A stretch of 32,185 nt of DNA. Origin: Candidatus Enterococcus wittei (lineage in GTDB: Bacteria > Bacillota > Bacilli > Lactobacillales > Enterococcaceae). The DNA lies in the NCBI RefSeq assembly GCF_002140175.1, contig NZ_NGMO01000001.1:114393-146577 (forward strand), written 5' to 3'. The position numbers and the translations under genes are program-made. The notes beneath the pieces are model-generated. The model did no database searches, was not told the origin of the DNA, and saw only the letters and a list, made by a program, of their open reading frames with translations. This document shows positions 25,031 through 32,185 of this stretch, one piece after another; the stretch's first letter is position 1, and each line of letters opens with the position of its first letter.

Positions 25031-26338
25031 TTACAAGAATTTTTTCCTTACTTTTTTAAAATTGAAGACTGCGGCACTCACCAACATCATACCAAACATC
25101 CATAAGAAAGAGTGAGAGTCTTCACCGGTCTTAGGTAATTGATTGGCTGTTGTATCTGTTTGTTCATTTGTTTCCAAGAAATCTTTATTGTTTATTTCAT
25201 TAGTATTTTCATTTTTTCTCAACAATGAAGGCGTAGTTATTTCAATAAGCAAATCAGATGAACCCATTGCTGATCGTTCATTGGATTTTTCTCTTGTTTC
25301 TTTTGAGTGTTTTTTTATAACAGACTGAATTGTTCCTTCTTCATTCTCAGGTATTCCCTCTAAGGTTTTATCTTGAGTTCCACCTAATATTTCTCCTAGG
25401 TTCTCCCTTGGCATCTCTTTCGTTGTTTCTTCTGTTGTTTCATCTGGCATTTCTCCCGGTCTTTCTCCTGGAGTCTCCTCTGGCGTTTCACCTGGTGTTT
25501 CTTCGGGGGTCTCCCCTGGCGTTTCTCCTGGGTTCTCTCCTGGGGTTTCTTCTGGAGTCTCTCCTGGAATTTCTTCTGGGATTTCTCCTGGTGTTTCTTC
25601 TGGTCTTTCTCCCGGTGTTTCTCCTGGGTTCTCCCCTGGCGTTTCTCCTGGGTTCTCCCCTGGCGTTTCTCCTGGGTTCTCCCCTGGTGTTTCTTCTGGA
25701 GTCTCTCCTGGAATTTCTTCTGGGATCTCTCCTGGGGTTTCTCCTGGATTCTCCCCTGGCGTTTCTTCTGGGGTCTCTCCTGGTGTTTCTTCTGGAGTCT
25801 CTCCCGGTCTTTCTCCTGGATTCACTTCTTCCTCAAAGACATTATCGTTAGAGATCTTTTGTTCAATTGTTTGACGTTGGCTGTATGGAGTAAGATAATA
25901 TCTGTCGTTCGGTTGACCATCTCCGACTTTCACTGTAAATAAAGCTGGTCTATTCAAAGCTTCACTCAAGGTGATTGTAAAATGAAAATAGGCTGTTTTA
26001 TGATTGAACATCAACGTATTTGGATCATAATGGATGGTCAATGCCGGATCAACCTGCTCAAAGAAAACTGCTGACTGCAAAATAGGTTGCATATCACCGG
26101 AATAGTGAACCATGGCTTTTACTGTGACAGTTTCTCCAACGCCAATTTTTATGATACCTGAATTGGCTCCTGCATGTTCCTCTATAAATGAAATTCTGTT
26201 CACATTGGCCCATTTTGACTCCCTTGCTTGTTGTACAGCTGGATTTTCTTGAAGCGGTTCATCCATTTGACTAGCCTCTACAGGAATAGACAAACTCGCT
26301 AAAATCATAGAAGTCATTAGAACGTTTAAATATTTCAT
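25031..26338 (-). CDS. LPXTG cell-wall-anchored protein with Pro-Gly-Glu repeat stalk
   Basis: 435-residue surface protein. A signal peptide occupies about 1-23 (cut likely after VEA). Residues about 40-165 form a globular, beta-rich-looking domain (VGETVTVKAMVHYSG, FTVKVGDGQPND) that I do not recognise. Residues 174-300 are a tetrapeptide-periodic stretch, PGE or PEE followed by T, N, R or I, which is proline-rich, acidic and probably extended. A degenerate charged spacer (300-400) leads to the sortase signal LPKTG (401-405), a hydrophobic helix and the basic tail KKVRKKFL. It should be covalently linked to peptidoglycan by sortase A. The ATG follows AAGGAAGG. It is alone on its strand here, divergent from a Mga-type regulator 126 bp away, which may control it. 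Ligand and role are unknown. Confidence 0.88.
   Translation of the reverse strand: MKYLNVLMTSMILASLSIPVEASQMDEPLQENPAVQQARESKWANVNRISFIEEHAGANSGIIKIGVGETVTVKAMVHYSGDMQPILQSAVFFEQVDPALTIHYDPNTLMFNHKTAYFHFTITLSEALNRPALFTVKVGDGQPNDRYYLTPYSQRQTIEQKISNDNVFEEEVNPGERPGETPEETPGETPEETPGENPGETPGEIPEEIPGETPEETPGENPGETPGENPGETPGENPGETPGERPEETPGEIPEEIPGETPEETPGENPGETPGETPEETPGETPEETPGERPGEMPDETTEETTKEMPRENLGEILGGTQDKTLEGIPENEEGTIQSVIKKHSKETREKSNERSAMGSSDLLIEITTPSLLRKNENTNEINNKDFLETNEQTDTTANQLPKTGEDSHSFLWMFGMMLVSAAVFNFKKVRKKFL
25439..25819 (-). repeat. 12-bp-period coding tandem repeat in the surface protein gene
   Basis: About 30 imperfect copies of a 12-bp unit encode P-(G/E)-E-x. A higher-order duplication is visible. 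The 27-codon blocks at 25655-25735 and 25511-25591 encode residues 202-228 and 250-276, identical apart from silent base changes, at a 144-bp offset. Such tracts are prone to length change by slippage or recombination. Confidence 0.88.
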
Positions 26339-26464
26339 GAGAATTCATCCTTCCTTTTATTTTTTCGTCAAAAATAAGATAATATAAATTTGCTAAGCAG
26401 TTTTACTCTTTTTTTGTTCAAAATAAATAAATTTCCGATAAAAACTAACTGATGGAGGAATTTC

Positions 26465-28009
26465 ATGCAGACACAAGAGGCTATAAAAAAGTTCTTATTA
26501 AAGAAAAAAAGCGTAACGAAACTAGAGATTTTTTTGTTTTTAACAGAACATCAATTTTTCATCACCACTCGCTATTTAGCAGACCATTTCGCTATGTCTG
26601 AGTCGAACCTCATCTTATATATCCAAGAACTTGAACAAGATTTTCTATCGTTAAATCTCGCAGAACTTTCTATCATCAATCAAAAAAAATTCCTTAAACT
26701 TGAGATTGACCAAGCTGATATTGCTAAGTGTTACTACCAATTATTTGGAAAATACTGTTTAGAATCAACGAATTTCCAAATTATAACTGCACTCTTAGAA
26801 CACAATGCCAATTCAATCGTCAGTATCAGCCAACAGACAAATTACAGTGCTTCTTATCTTTATACAAAGATGAAGTCAATCAATCAATTTCTAGCACTTT
26901 ATGGTATTTCTTTTAAGTTTTCTAGTAGAGGGAAAAAAATAATCACTGGCACCGAACTCCAAATCCAATATTGTTTTCTTGATGTGTATTGGACGATTTT
27001 TGCAAATACTACTCTGCCCTATGGTGAGGAAGAAAAAATGACGATTGACTTTACATTGAACACCTATTTTAAAAAGGATTTGTTGGAGAGTATGAATGGC
27101 GGAATGACTGACAAACTTTATTTGATATTAAAGATTTGTCACTATAACTTTCCGATGACTTCCTTGGAAAATGTCCAAAAAGAATTAAGTCAGTTTCAAT
27201 ATATTCATCGCCTAGTCGATCCAGATGTCGACATCTTGAATTCTCAGTTACCTCTTTGTTACGAACAACGGATACTAATCAATGTCTTAGCACGCTTAAC
27301 GATTTCTCAGCTTGACAGCAACGAAAGAAGTATTCAACATTATCAAGAATTACTGAAAGCATCATTCCCTTACTTGCTTTACTCAAAAAAATTAGTGGAA
27401 GAATTTAGTCACTATTTCCAACTGGATATTCCCAAAAAACAAAAGATTCTTTACTCATTATCTTTTGCTATCATTCAACTCCATAATACTTTCTTAGATA
27501 GTGAACAGCCAAACACGCCTTTACCAACAGTGATGTTTTATCAAGAGCAAGAAAATTATCTAAAATTAGAGAACGCCATTGCACGTTTTTATCAAGAATT
27601 TAAATCCCAATATTGGGATTATCTTCCAAATTTTTTAGAAAAAGAGAACACACAATGGATTATCGAGGAATTATTCCATTTATACGATAGCTTTAAGAAA
27701 CAGCCTACAATTGTGATTGGGATCAATTACACTAAAGATTTTTATATCAGCAAGGATCTGATGAACAAAATCCAACAGATATTTTCTACAGAATCGATTG
27801 TTATCCAAAGATATTATATGGAAGAATGCCATATTGTTATTAGTGATTCCCCATTAGACCATCTACCTTCCCATATAAAAAAAATCTACCTACTAAAAGG
27901 ACTCATACAACCCAACGATTGGAAAAAAATCATTACCCAACTTGCTTTATGTATCTTTGAAATAAAGCAGACAAACGATTATTTAGATATTTTTGTACCA
28001 ACAGAATAA
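26465..28009 (+). CDS. Mga-type transcriptional regulator (helix-turn-helix, PRD-like)
   Basis: 514-residue DNA-binding regulator of the Mga/AtxA group. An N-terminal winged helix (about 15-70, with TTRYLADHFAMSESNLILYIQELEQDF) is followed by a second helix-turn-helix (about 105-165, SIVSISQQTNYSASYLYTKMKSINQFLALYG). A long, weakly conserved helical PRD-like middle leads to a C-terminal EIIB-like region (TIVIGINYTKDFYIS and HIVISDSPLDHLP). In streptococci Mga proteins activate surface-protein and virulence genes and respond to sugar status through PTS phosphorylation. That the neighbouring LPXTG gene, divergent by 126 bp, is a target is inferred from position only. GGAGG precedes the ATG. A hairpin 75 bp downstream ends the unit. 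Confidence 0.85.
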   Translation: MQTQEAIKKFLLKKKSVTKLEIFLFLTEHQFFITTRYLADHFAMSESNLILYIQELEQDFLSLNLAELSIINQKKFLKLEIDQADIAKCYYQLFGKYCLESTNFQIITALLEHNANSIVSISQQTNYSASYLYTKMKSINQFLALYGISFKFSSRGKKIITGTELQIQYCFLDVYWTIFANTTLPYGEEEKMTIDFTLNTYFKKDLLESMNGGMTDKLYLILKICHYNFPMTSLENVQKELSQFQYIHRLVDPDVDILNSQLPLCYEQRILINVLARLTISQLDSNERSIQHYQELLKASFPYLLYSKKLVEEFSHYFQLDIPKKQKILYSLSFAIIQLHNTFLDSEQPNTPLPTVMFYQEQENYLKLENAIARFYQEFKSQYWDYLPNFLEKENTQWIIEELFHLYDSFKKQPTIVIGINYTKDFYISKDLMNKIQQIFSTESIVIQRYYMEECHIVISDSPLDHLPSHIKKIYLLKGLIQPNDWKKIITQLALCIFEIKQTNDYLDIFVPTE

Positions 28010-28083
28010 TCCTAATGAAATTTAGCATTTGTAAACAAGCTTAGTATTTAATAGACTTTACTACATGCTTTACTAATACACTG

Positions 28084-28126
28084 AATGAGGAAAAAACACC
28101 CTTTCTTGTCTTTTCCTCATTTTTTA
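28084..28126 (+). terminator. Terminator after the Mga-type regulator
   Basis: Stem AATGAGGAAAA (28084-28094) pairs with TTTTCCTCATT (28111-28121) and is followed by TTTTATT. The A/T-rich flanks could also work in the opposite direction. Confidence 0.8.
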
Positions 28127-28385
28127 TTGCAGAGAATTACTATTTAAACAATAAAATAACGATTAAAATTTAAATATTTTGTATTCATCATAAAAAACAC
28201 AATAAAACAGTGTCACTCCAGTAGGAAGAAAGTCTCCCTAACGATTTTAATAAACACTATAAATACTTGTATAGCAGTGTTTACGTTCTGGATCCATTCA
28301 AATAATGATAAGCTATTAGCGGCTCCTCCACCTCATATTTAACCTACCATTTTTAATAGACATTGTTAAAATAACAGGTTTTACG
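28127..28385. other. Noncoding region upstream of ahpC
   Basis: No supported ORF. It contains an inverted repeat, AAACACTATA (28252-28261) facing TATAGCAGTGTTT (28270-28282), capable of a hairpin with an 8-nt loop and a bulge. No T-run follows, so it is not a terminator. Function unknown. Confidence 0.4.
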
Positions 28386-28423
28386 TTGACATTATAATTG
28401 ATATCAAATTATAATAAATATAA
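28386..28423 (+). promoter_or_regulatory. ahpC promoter with PerR-like box
   Basis: Consensus -35 TTGACA (28386-28391), 18-bp spacer and consensus -10 TATAAT (28410-28415). TTATAATAAATATAA (28409-28423) matches the PerR box TTATAATNATTATAA with a single mismatch and covers the -10. The spacer also carries the palindrome TTGATATCAA. Peroxide-induced expression is therefore likely. Confidence 0.75.
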
Positions 28424-28449
28424 ATAAGAGGAAAATTGGAGGAATTATT

Positions 28450-29013
28450 ATGTCATTGATTGGAAAAAAAATAGAAGATTTTCGAGCACATGCGTATCAC
28501 AATGGTCAATTCACTGAAGTATCGAATGAAGATTTTACTGGTAATTGGAGCATCTTATGTTTTTATCCTGCTGATTTCACTTTTGTTTGCCCTACAGAGT
28601 TAGAAGACTTACAAGAGCAATACAAAGAATTGAAATCACTTGGTGTAGAAGTGTATTCCTGCTCTACTGATACTCACTTCACTCACAAAGCTTGGCATGA
28701 TACTTCTGAAGCAATCGGAAAAATCGAATATACAATGATCGGTGATCCTGCTCATCGTATTTCCCAACTTTTCGATGTATTAGATGAAGAACAAGGATTA
28801 GCTCAGAGAGGCACATTCATCATTGATCCAGATGGGATTGTTCAAGCAATGGAGATCAACGCTGACGGAATCGGCCGTGACGCAAGCACTCTGATTGATA
28901 AAATCAAAGCTGCGCAATATGTCCGTACGCATCCTGGAGAAGTCTGTCCTGCTAAATGGAAAGAAGACGGTGAAACGCTAAAACCTAGTTTTGATTTAGT
29001 CGGAAAGATTTAG
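28450..29013 (+). CDS. ahpC: Alkyl hydroperoxide reductase subunit C (2-Cys peroxiredoxin)
   Basis: Typical 2-Cys peroxiredoxin reducing H2O2, organic peroxides and peroxynitrite. 187 residues. The peroxidatic cysteine is C47 in [12 protein letters not shown] and the resolving cysteine C166 in GEVCPAKW, both at the canonical numbers. The partner reductase AhpF follows directly. GGAGG precedes the ATG. The gene has a near-consensus promoter covered by a PerR-like box. Confidence 0.96.
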   Translation: MSLIGKKIEDFRAHAYHNGQFTEVSNEDFTGNWSILCFYPADFTFVCPTELEDLQEQYKELKSLGVEVYSCSTDTHFTHKAWHDTSEAIGKIEYTMIGDPAHRISQLFDVLDEEQGLAQRGTFIIDPDGIVQAMEINADGIGRDASTLIDKIKAAQYVRTHPGEVCPAKWKEDGETLKPSFDLVGKI

Positions 29014-29022
29014 GTGTTGCTT

Positions 29023-30552
29023 ATGTTAGATAATGAAACAAAACAACAATTCGCACAGTATTTAGATTTAGTCGAATCACCTATCGTCTTTTCTGTCAGC
29101 AAGGATACTACTCCTGATTCTAAAAAATTAGTGGGATTTATCACTGAAATCACTGAAATGTCTGAAAAATTCACGATCGAATATAACATACTATCGCGAA
29201 CACCTAGCTTTGAAATCAATCGGAAAGGCACTCAAAGTGGTATTGCTTTTGCTGGAGTACCATTAGGTCATGAGTTTTCTTCTTTTTTGTTAGCATTACT
29301 TCAAGTGAGCGGGCGTAAACCTAAGATCAGCGAAACGTTGATCCAACAAATCAAACAAATCGATCGACCTTTACACTTTGAGACCTACGTAAGTCTAAGT
29401 TGCCACAATTGTCCTGATGTTGTTCAAGCATTGAATACTCTTGCTGTCCTGAACCCTATGATCACTCATACGATGATTGAAGGCAGCATGTATCAAAAAG
29501 AGGTTGACGAAAAACATATTATGGCAGTTCCTACGGTTGTTTTAAATGGCGAAGAATTCGGCAGTGGTCGTATGACGATTGAACAAATTATCGAAAAATT
29601 ACTAGGTTCTTCTAAACCTGAAACCGTACTTTCAAATGAACTGTACGACGTTTTGATTGTGGGCGGAGGTCCAGCAGCAAGTAGCGCAGCAATTTATGCG
29701 GCTAGAAAAGGAATTCGTACAGGCTTGGTGGCCGACTCATTAGGTGGACAGGTCGTAGAAACTTTAGGTATTGAAAATATGATCGGTACCCCTTATACTG
29801 AAGGTCCTAAATTGATGAAACAAGTCGAAGCTCATTTACGGGAATATCCTATCGATCTGATGACCAATCAACGAGCTATCAAACTTGAAAAACAAGAAAA
29901 CCAGGTGGAACTCCAATTAGAAAATGGCGGGTTACTAAAATCAAAAACAGCCATTATTGCTACAGGGGCACACTGGCGTTCTATTAATGTTCCTGGCGAA
30001 CAAGAATTTAAAAATAAGGGAATTGCCTATTGTCCTCATTGTGATGGACCTTTATTTTCAGGTAAAGAGATTGCTGTGATCGGCGGAGGTAATTCTGGTG
30101 TCGAAGCCGCTATTGATCTTGCGAATATAGCCAAACATGTCTACGTCCTTGAGTTTCTGCCCGAACTAAAAGCAGATAAGATTTTGCAAGATAAATTAAC
30201 CAGTTTAACGAATGTCACAGTCATCACCAATGTTGCGACTGAAAAAATCGTTGGTGATACAACAGTTACTGGTTTATCTTATACCGATCGCGTCTCTGGA
30301 AGCAATCATCAGTTAAATGTATCTGGAGTCTTTATATTGATTGGTCTTGTACCTAATACCGATTGGCTGAACGAAACGCTTGAATTAAATCAGCGTGGTG
30401 AGATTTTAACGAATAAAAATGGCGCCACTTCTATTGAAGGAGTATTTGCAGCCGGTGACTGTACAGACAGTTCTTATAAGCAGATCATCATCTCTATGGG
30501 ATCAGGTGCTACTGCTGCCCTTGGTGCGTTTGATTATTTGATGCGTCAATAG
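29023..30552 (+). CDS. ahpF: Alkyl hydroperoxide reductase subunit F (NADH:peroxiredoxin reductase)
   Basis: Flavoprotein that passes electrons from NADH to AhpC. 509 residues in the full AhpF layout: a tandem thioredoxin-like N-terminal domain (1-195) with C127-x-x-C130 in SCHNCPD, the FAD loop GGGPAAS (214-220), the central redox pair C337-x-x-C340 in YCPHCDGP, the NADH loop GGGNSG (354-359) and the FAD-binding FAAGDCTD near the C terminus. The N-terminal domain separates it from plain thioredoxin reductase. The ATG at 29023 is preferred, with AGGTG 7 nt upstream; a GTG at 29014, directly after the ahpC stop, is the alternative. Cotranscribed with ahpC. Confidence 0.95.
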   Translation: MLDNETKQQFAQYLDLVESPIVFSVSKDTTPDSKKLVGFITEITEMSEKFTIEYNILSRTPSFEINRKGTQSGIAFAGVPLGHEFSSFLLALLQVSGRKPKISETLIQQIKQIDRPLHFETYVSLSCHNCPDVVQALNTLAVLNPMITHTMIEGSMYQKEVDEKHIMAVPTVVLNGEEFGSGRMTIEQIIEKLLGSSKPETVLSNELYDVLIVGGGPAASSAAIYAARKGIRTGLVADSLGGQVVETLGIENMIGTPYTEGPKLMKQVEAHLREYPIDLMTNQRAIKLEKQENQVELQLENGGLLKSKTAIIATGAHWRSINVPGEQEFKNKGIAYCPHCDGPLFSGKEIAVIGGGNSGVEAAIDLANIAKHVYVLEFLPELKADKILQDKLTSLTNVTVITNVATEKIVGDTTVTGLSYTDRVSGSNHQLNVSGVFILIGLVPNTDWLNETLELNQRGEILTNKNGATSIEGVFAAGDCTDSSYKQIIISMGSGATAALGAFDYLMRQ

Positions 30553-30635
30553 ATGTTTCATCATCCGCTATAAAACAAGTCACTATAGTACCTATGGTAG
30601 GTAAGATTCTCTAACAGTTCTAAAAATTATGATGC

Positions 30636-30675
30636 AAAACAAGAGATTGTTGTGACAGTCTCTTGTTTTTTCTTC
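30636..30675 (+). terminator. Terminator of ahpCF
   Basis: A 14-bp stem (30636-30649 with 30656-30669, one G-U pair) has a 6-nt loop, with its T-run continuing into TTTTTTC. It lies about 85 bp past the ahpF stop. Confidence 0.85.
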
Positions 30676-30732
30676 TCTTCTCTACTCTTTTTTATGGATT
30701 AGTAATATAATTAGGTAAAAAGGAGAATCCTA

Positions 30733-31083
30733 ATGACCGAACATCGAATTTTCACTACTAGTTTTGCCAGTGTTTATCCCCTTTATATCAAAAAAGCTGA
30801 GAGAAAGAATCGAACTAAAGAAGAAGTAGATACAATCATCTGCTGGTTAACAGGCTATAACTTAGAAGAATTAAAAGAACAAATTGCTACCGAACACGAC
30901 TTTCGAACTTTCTTTGCACAAGCGCCTGCGCTAAACCCAAAACGTTCTCTGATCACTGGAACTGTCTGCGGCGTTAAAGTAGAAGAAATCAACGATTCAT
31001 TAATGCGTGAAATTCGATATCTAGATAAATTGATCGATGAACTAGCAAAAGGCAAAAAAATTGAAAAAATCCTCAGAAATTGA
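30733..31083 (+). CDS. DUF2200 domain-containing protein
   Basis: 116-residue cytosolic protein. Nearly the whole chain matches my memory of DUF2200: [22 protein letters not shown], then [16 protein letters not shown], the [12 protein letters not shown] stretch and [22 protein letters not shown]. The function is not known; no catalytic motif or membrane segment is visible. AAGGAG precedes the ATG. A -10-like TATAAT lies about 24 bp upstream without an obvious -35. The next gene begins 70 bp later in the same direction, and no terminator separates them, so they may be cotranscribed. Confidence 0.85.
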   Translation: MTEHRIFTTSFASVYPLYIKKAERKNRTKEEVDTIICWLTGYNLEELKEQIATEHDFRTFFAQAPALNPKRSLITGTVCGVKVEEINDSLMREIRYLDKLIDELAKGKKIEKILRN

Positions 31084-31153
31084 TCAAATAATATGTTATT
31101 AGTTGGTAAAAATCTTCATTACCGTTAGAATGGATGAAAGGAGGTTATGAAAA

Positions 31154-31678
31154 ATGTTTGATATTATTCGTAGAAATTTTCAAAGATATGCATTTTTAAG
31201 AGCTGCTATTTACATCATTGCTGGATTAGCCATCATTGTTAGTCCAACTACTGTTTTTAATTTCATCGGCTATCTAATCACAGCTTATTTTGTTTTACTA
31301 GGAGTGATCAATCTGGTTGAAGCATATAAAAACAAGCAACGGACAGGAGTTTGGGGTTTTGCTTTAATTAGTGGTCTTGCCTTTTTAGTCATTGGTTTGA
31401 TCGTTTTCTTATTTGCATCAGCAATTGTATCGATTTTACCAATCATTCTTGGATTGATCATTATTGCCAATGGTTGTTTACAATTGTTTATTGGCTTAAA
31501 TACTCATTCTAAAGGGTGGAGCATTTACAGTATTCTATTGTTGATTGGTGGATTGATTCTCTTATTCAATCCGTTCCAAAGCTTGATGGTTCTTTTCCAA
31601 ATCTTTGGTGGTATTTTACTACTGATGGGTATTTCTGAAATCATCACATTTTTCAAAGTTAGAAAAATGTATTCCTAA
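31154..31678 (+). CDS. HdeD-family (DUF308) membrane protein
   Basis: 174 residues with about six short hydrophobic helices in pairs, ending in the basic tail FFKVRKMYS. The repeated pattern (YIIAGLAIIVSPTTVFNFIGYLI, FLVIGLIVFLFASAIVSILPIILGLIIIANG, LLIGGLILLFNPFQSLMVLFQIFGGILLLMGISEI) is the DUF308 repeat of HdeD-type proteins. E. coli HdeD is linked to acid resistance; the Gram-positive members have no settled function. The ATG is set by GGAGG 9 nt upstream. A terminator follows 55 bp downstream. Confidence 0.85.
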   Translation: MFDIIRRNFQRYAFLRAAIYIIAGLAIIVSPTTVFNFIGYLITAYFVLLGVINLVEAYKNKQRTGVWGFALISGLAFLVIGLIVFLFASAIVSILPIILGLIIIANGCLQLFIGLNTHSKGWSIYSILLLIGGLILLFNPFQSLMVLFQIFGGILLLMGISEIITFFKVRKMYS

Positions 31679-31733
31679 GTTTGAATGAACTCTTTAACTT
31701 AGTTTTAGGATCCCCATTGATTTATTGCATAAG

Positions 31734-31767
31734 AAGAGGCTAGATCTCATTTTCTAGCCTCTTTTTT
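31734..31767 (+). terminator. Terminator after the HdeD-family gene
   Basis: Stem AAGAGGCTAGA (31734-31744) pairs with TCTAGCCTCTT (31753-31763) and is followed by a T-run. Plus-strand intrinsic terminator. Confidence 0.85.
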
Positions 31768-32100
31768 ATGTGATTTTCTATACTGACAATGCGTGTCTAC
31801 TCTGAAAAAGCTCCAGACTTTGTCAAATTCATTAGTGTAAACTATTAACTTAAGTTGTCTTCGTTTTTAACTATTAGGTCGGGTTATAGAAAACATCGCT
31901 TTTTTTGTTTTTCATCATTCTTTCCATACAAAAAGTGTTTTTTCTCTATTCTTCTATTCAGCCTTGAATTTGAAAAGATCTCTTATCTTTTAGTCCTTCA
32001 ATAGATCCAATTAAGATAATTTATGTTATTCTATAGGTGTATTCTATCTATTCATAGAAGTAATTATAAATTCTTTTTAATAATAGAAAGGATGAAGATA
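31768..32100 (+). other. Leader region of napA
   Basis: No ORF with a ribosome site other than the gene at its right end. It holds the palindrome AACTTAAGTT and a direct repeat AACTATTA on either side of it (about 31848 and 31879). AAGGATG precedes the ATG at 32101. No promoter could be fixed with confidence. Confidence 0.4.
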
Positions 32101-32185
32101 ATGGAATTTATAGGTATTTTATGTCTGATATTAATCTCAACAACGATTGGCTCTCACTTATCGAGACGTTTTGGTATTCCAGCAG
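32101..32185 (+). CDS. napA: Na+/H+ antiporter NapA (CPA2 family), N-terminal fragment
   Basis: Only the first 28 codons are in the window; the gene continues past the right edge. The translated start MEFIGILCLILISTTIGSHL, then SRRFGIPA, closely resembles the N terminus I recall for Enterococcus hirae NapA, a sodium/proton antiporter. It is a hydrophobic first helix ending in the SRRFGIP turn typical of CPA2 antiporters. A related KefB-type exchanger cannot be excluded from so short a piece. Confidence 0.75.
   Translation, partial: MEFIGILCLILISTTIGSHLSRRFGIPA

Noticed and set aside
25439-25819. Possible CRISPR-like array
   Set aside because: The repeats are contiguous 12-bp units in a coding frame, with no unique spacers and no cas genes.
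25330-25851. Plus-strand open frame encoding a very hydrophobic Leu/Phe-rich repeat protein
   Set aside because: It is the exact complement of the PGE repeat tract, has no ribosome site, and exists only because the 12-bp repeats stay open in several frames.
1-32185. tRNA, rRNA, prophage or defence genes
   Set aside because: None was found on reading both strands; all sizeable genes have metabolic, transport, stress or surface assignments.

Overview
The window looks like chromosomal DNA of a low-GC lactic acid bacterium, most likely Enterococcus. The partial gene at the right edge begins like the enterococcal Na+/H+ antiporter NapA. The bile-salt-hydrolase-like enzyme, the LPKTG surface protein beside a Mga-type regulator, and OhrR, PerR and CcpA (cre) style control sites all fit that group. 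The species assignment comes from recalled family resemblance and was not searched.

Layout. From the left edge to about 20.6 kb every gene lies on the minus strand. (1) 33-6102 is an amino-acid catabolic locus: alanine dehydrogenase and catabolic threonine dehydratase overlap by one base, then a consensus cre site precedes kbl, an SDR-type threonine dehydrogenase and an APC permease, ending at a terminator. (2) 6699-13151 is a maltodextrin locus: malE-malF-malG plus a DUF1189 protein, and a separately promoted CBM34/GH13 neopullulanase-type enzyme. No transport ATPase is present. Both promoters carry the same near-palindromic 14-bp operator next to a cre. (3) 13300-20697 is a compact men operon, menB-E-F-D-H-C, with the hotdog thioesterase menI divergent from it. 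Together these seven genes cover chorismate to 1,4-dihydroxy-2-naphthoate (DHNA).

From 20.76 kb most genes are on the plus strand: menI, a YitT-family membrane protein, ohr-ohrR with an OhrR box over the ohr -10, a choloylglycine-hydrolase-family enzyme, ahpC-ahpF with a PerR-like box, a DUF2200 protein, an HdeD/DUF308 membrane protein and the start of napA. The exception is a minus-strand cell-wall-anchored protein with a Pro-Gly-Glu repeat stalk, divergent from a Mga-type regulator.

How it fits together: the left half handles carbon and amino-acid catabolism, with cre sites at three or four promoters. The middle makes the quinone precursor DHNA. The right half holds peroxide defence, bile or amide hydrolysis and surface functions. 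No phage, IS, tRNA, rRNA or CRISPR was seen. The least ordinary items are a 114-bp long-hairpin repeat in three copies (one between malE and malF), a strongly initiated small ORF with a stop at codon 4 upstream of ald, the repeat-stalk surface protein with its neighbouring Mga regulator, and several long noncoding stretches with hairpins that fit no annotated gene.
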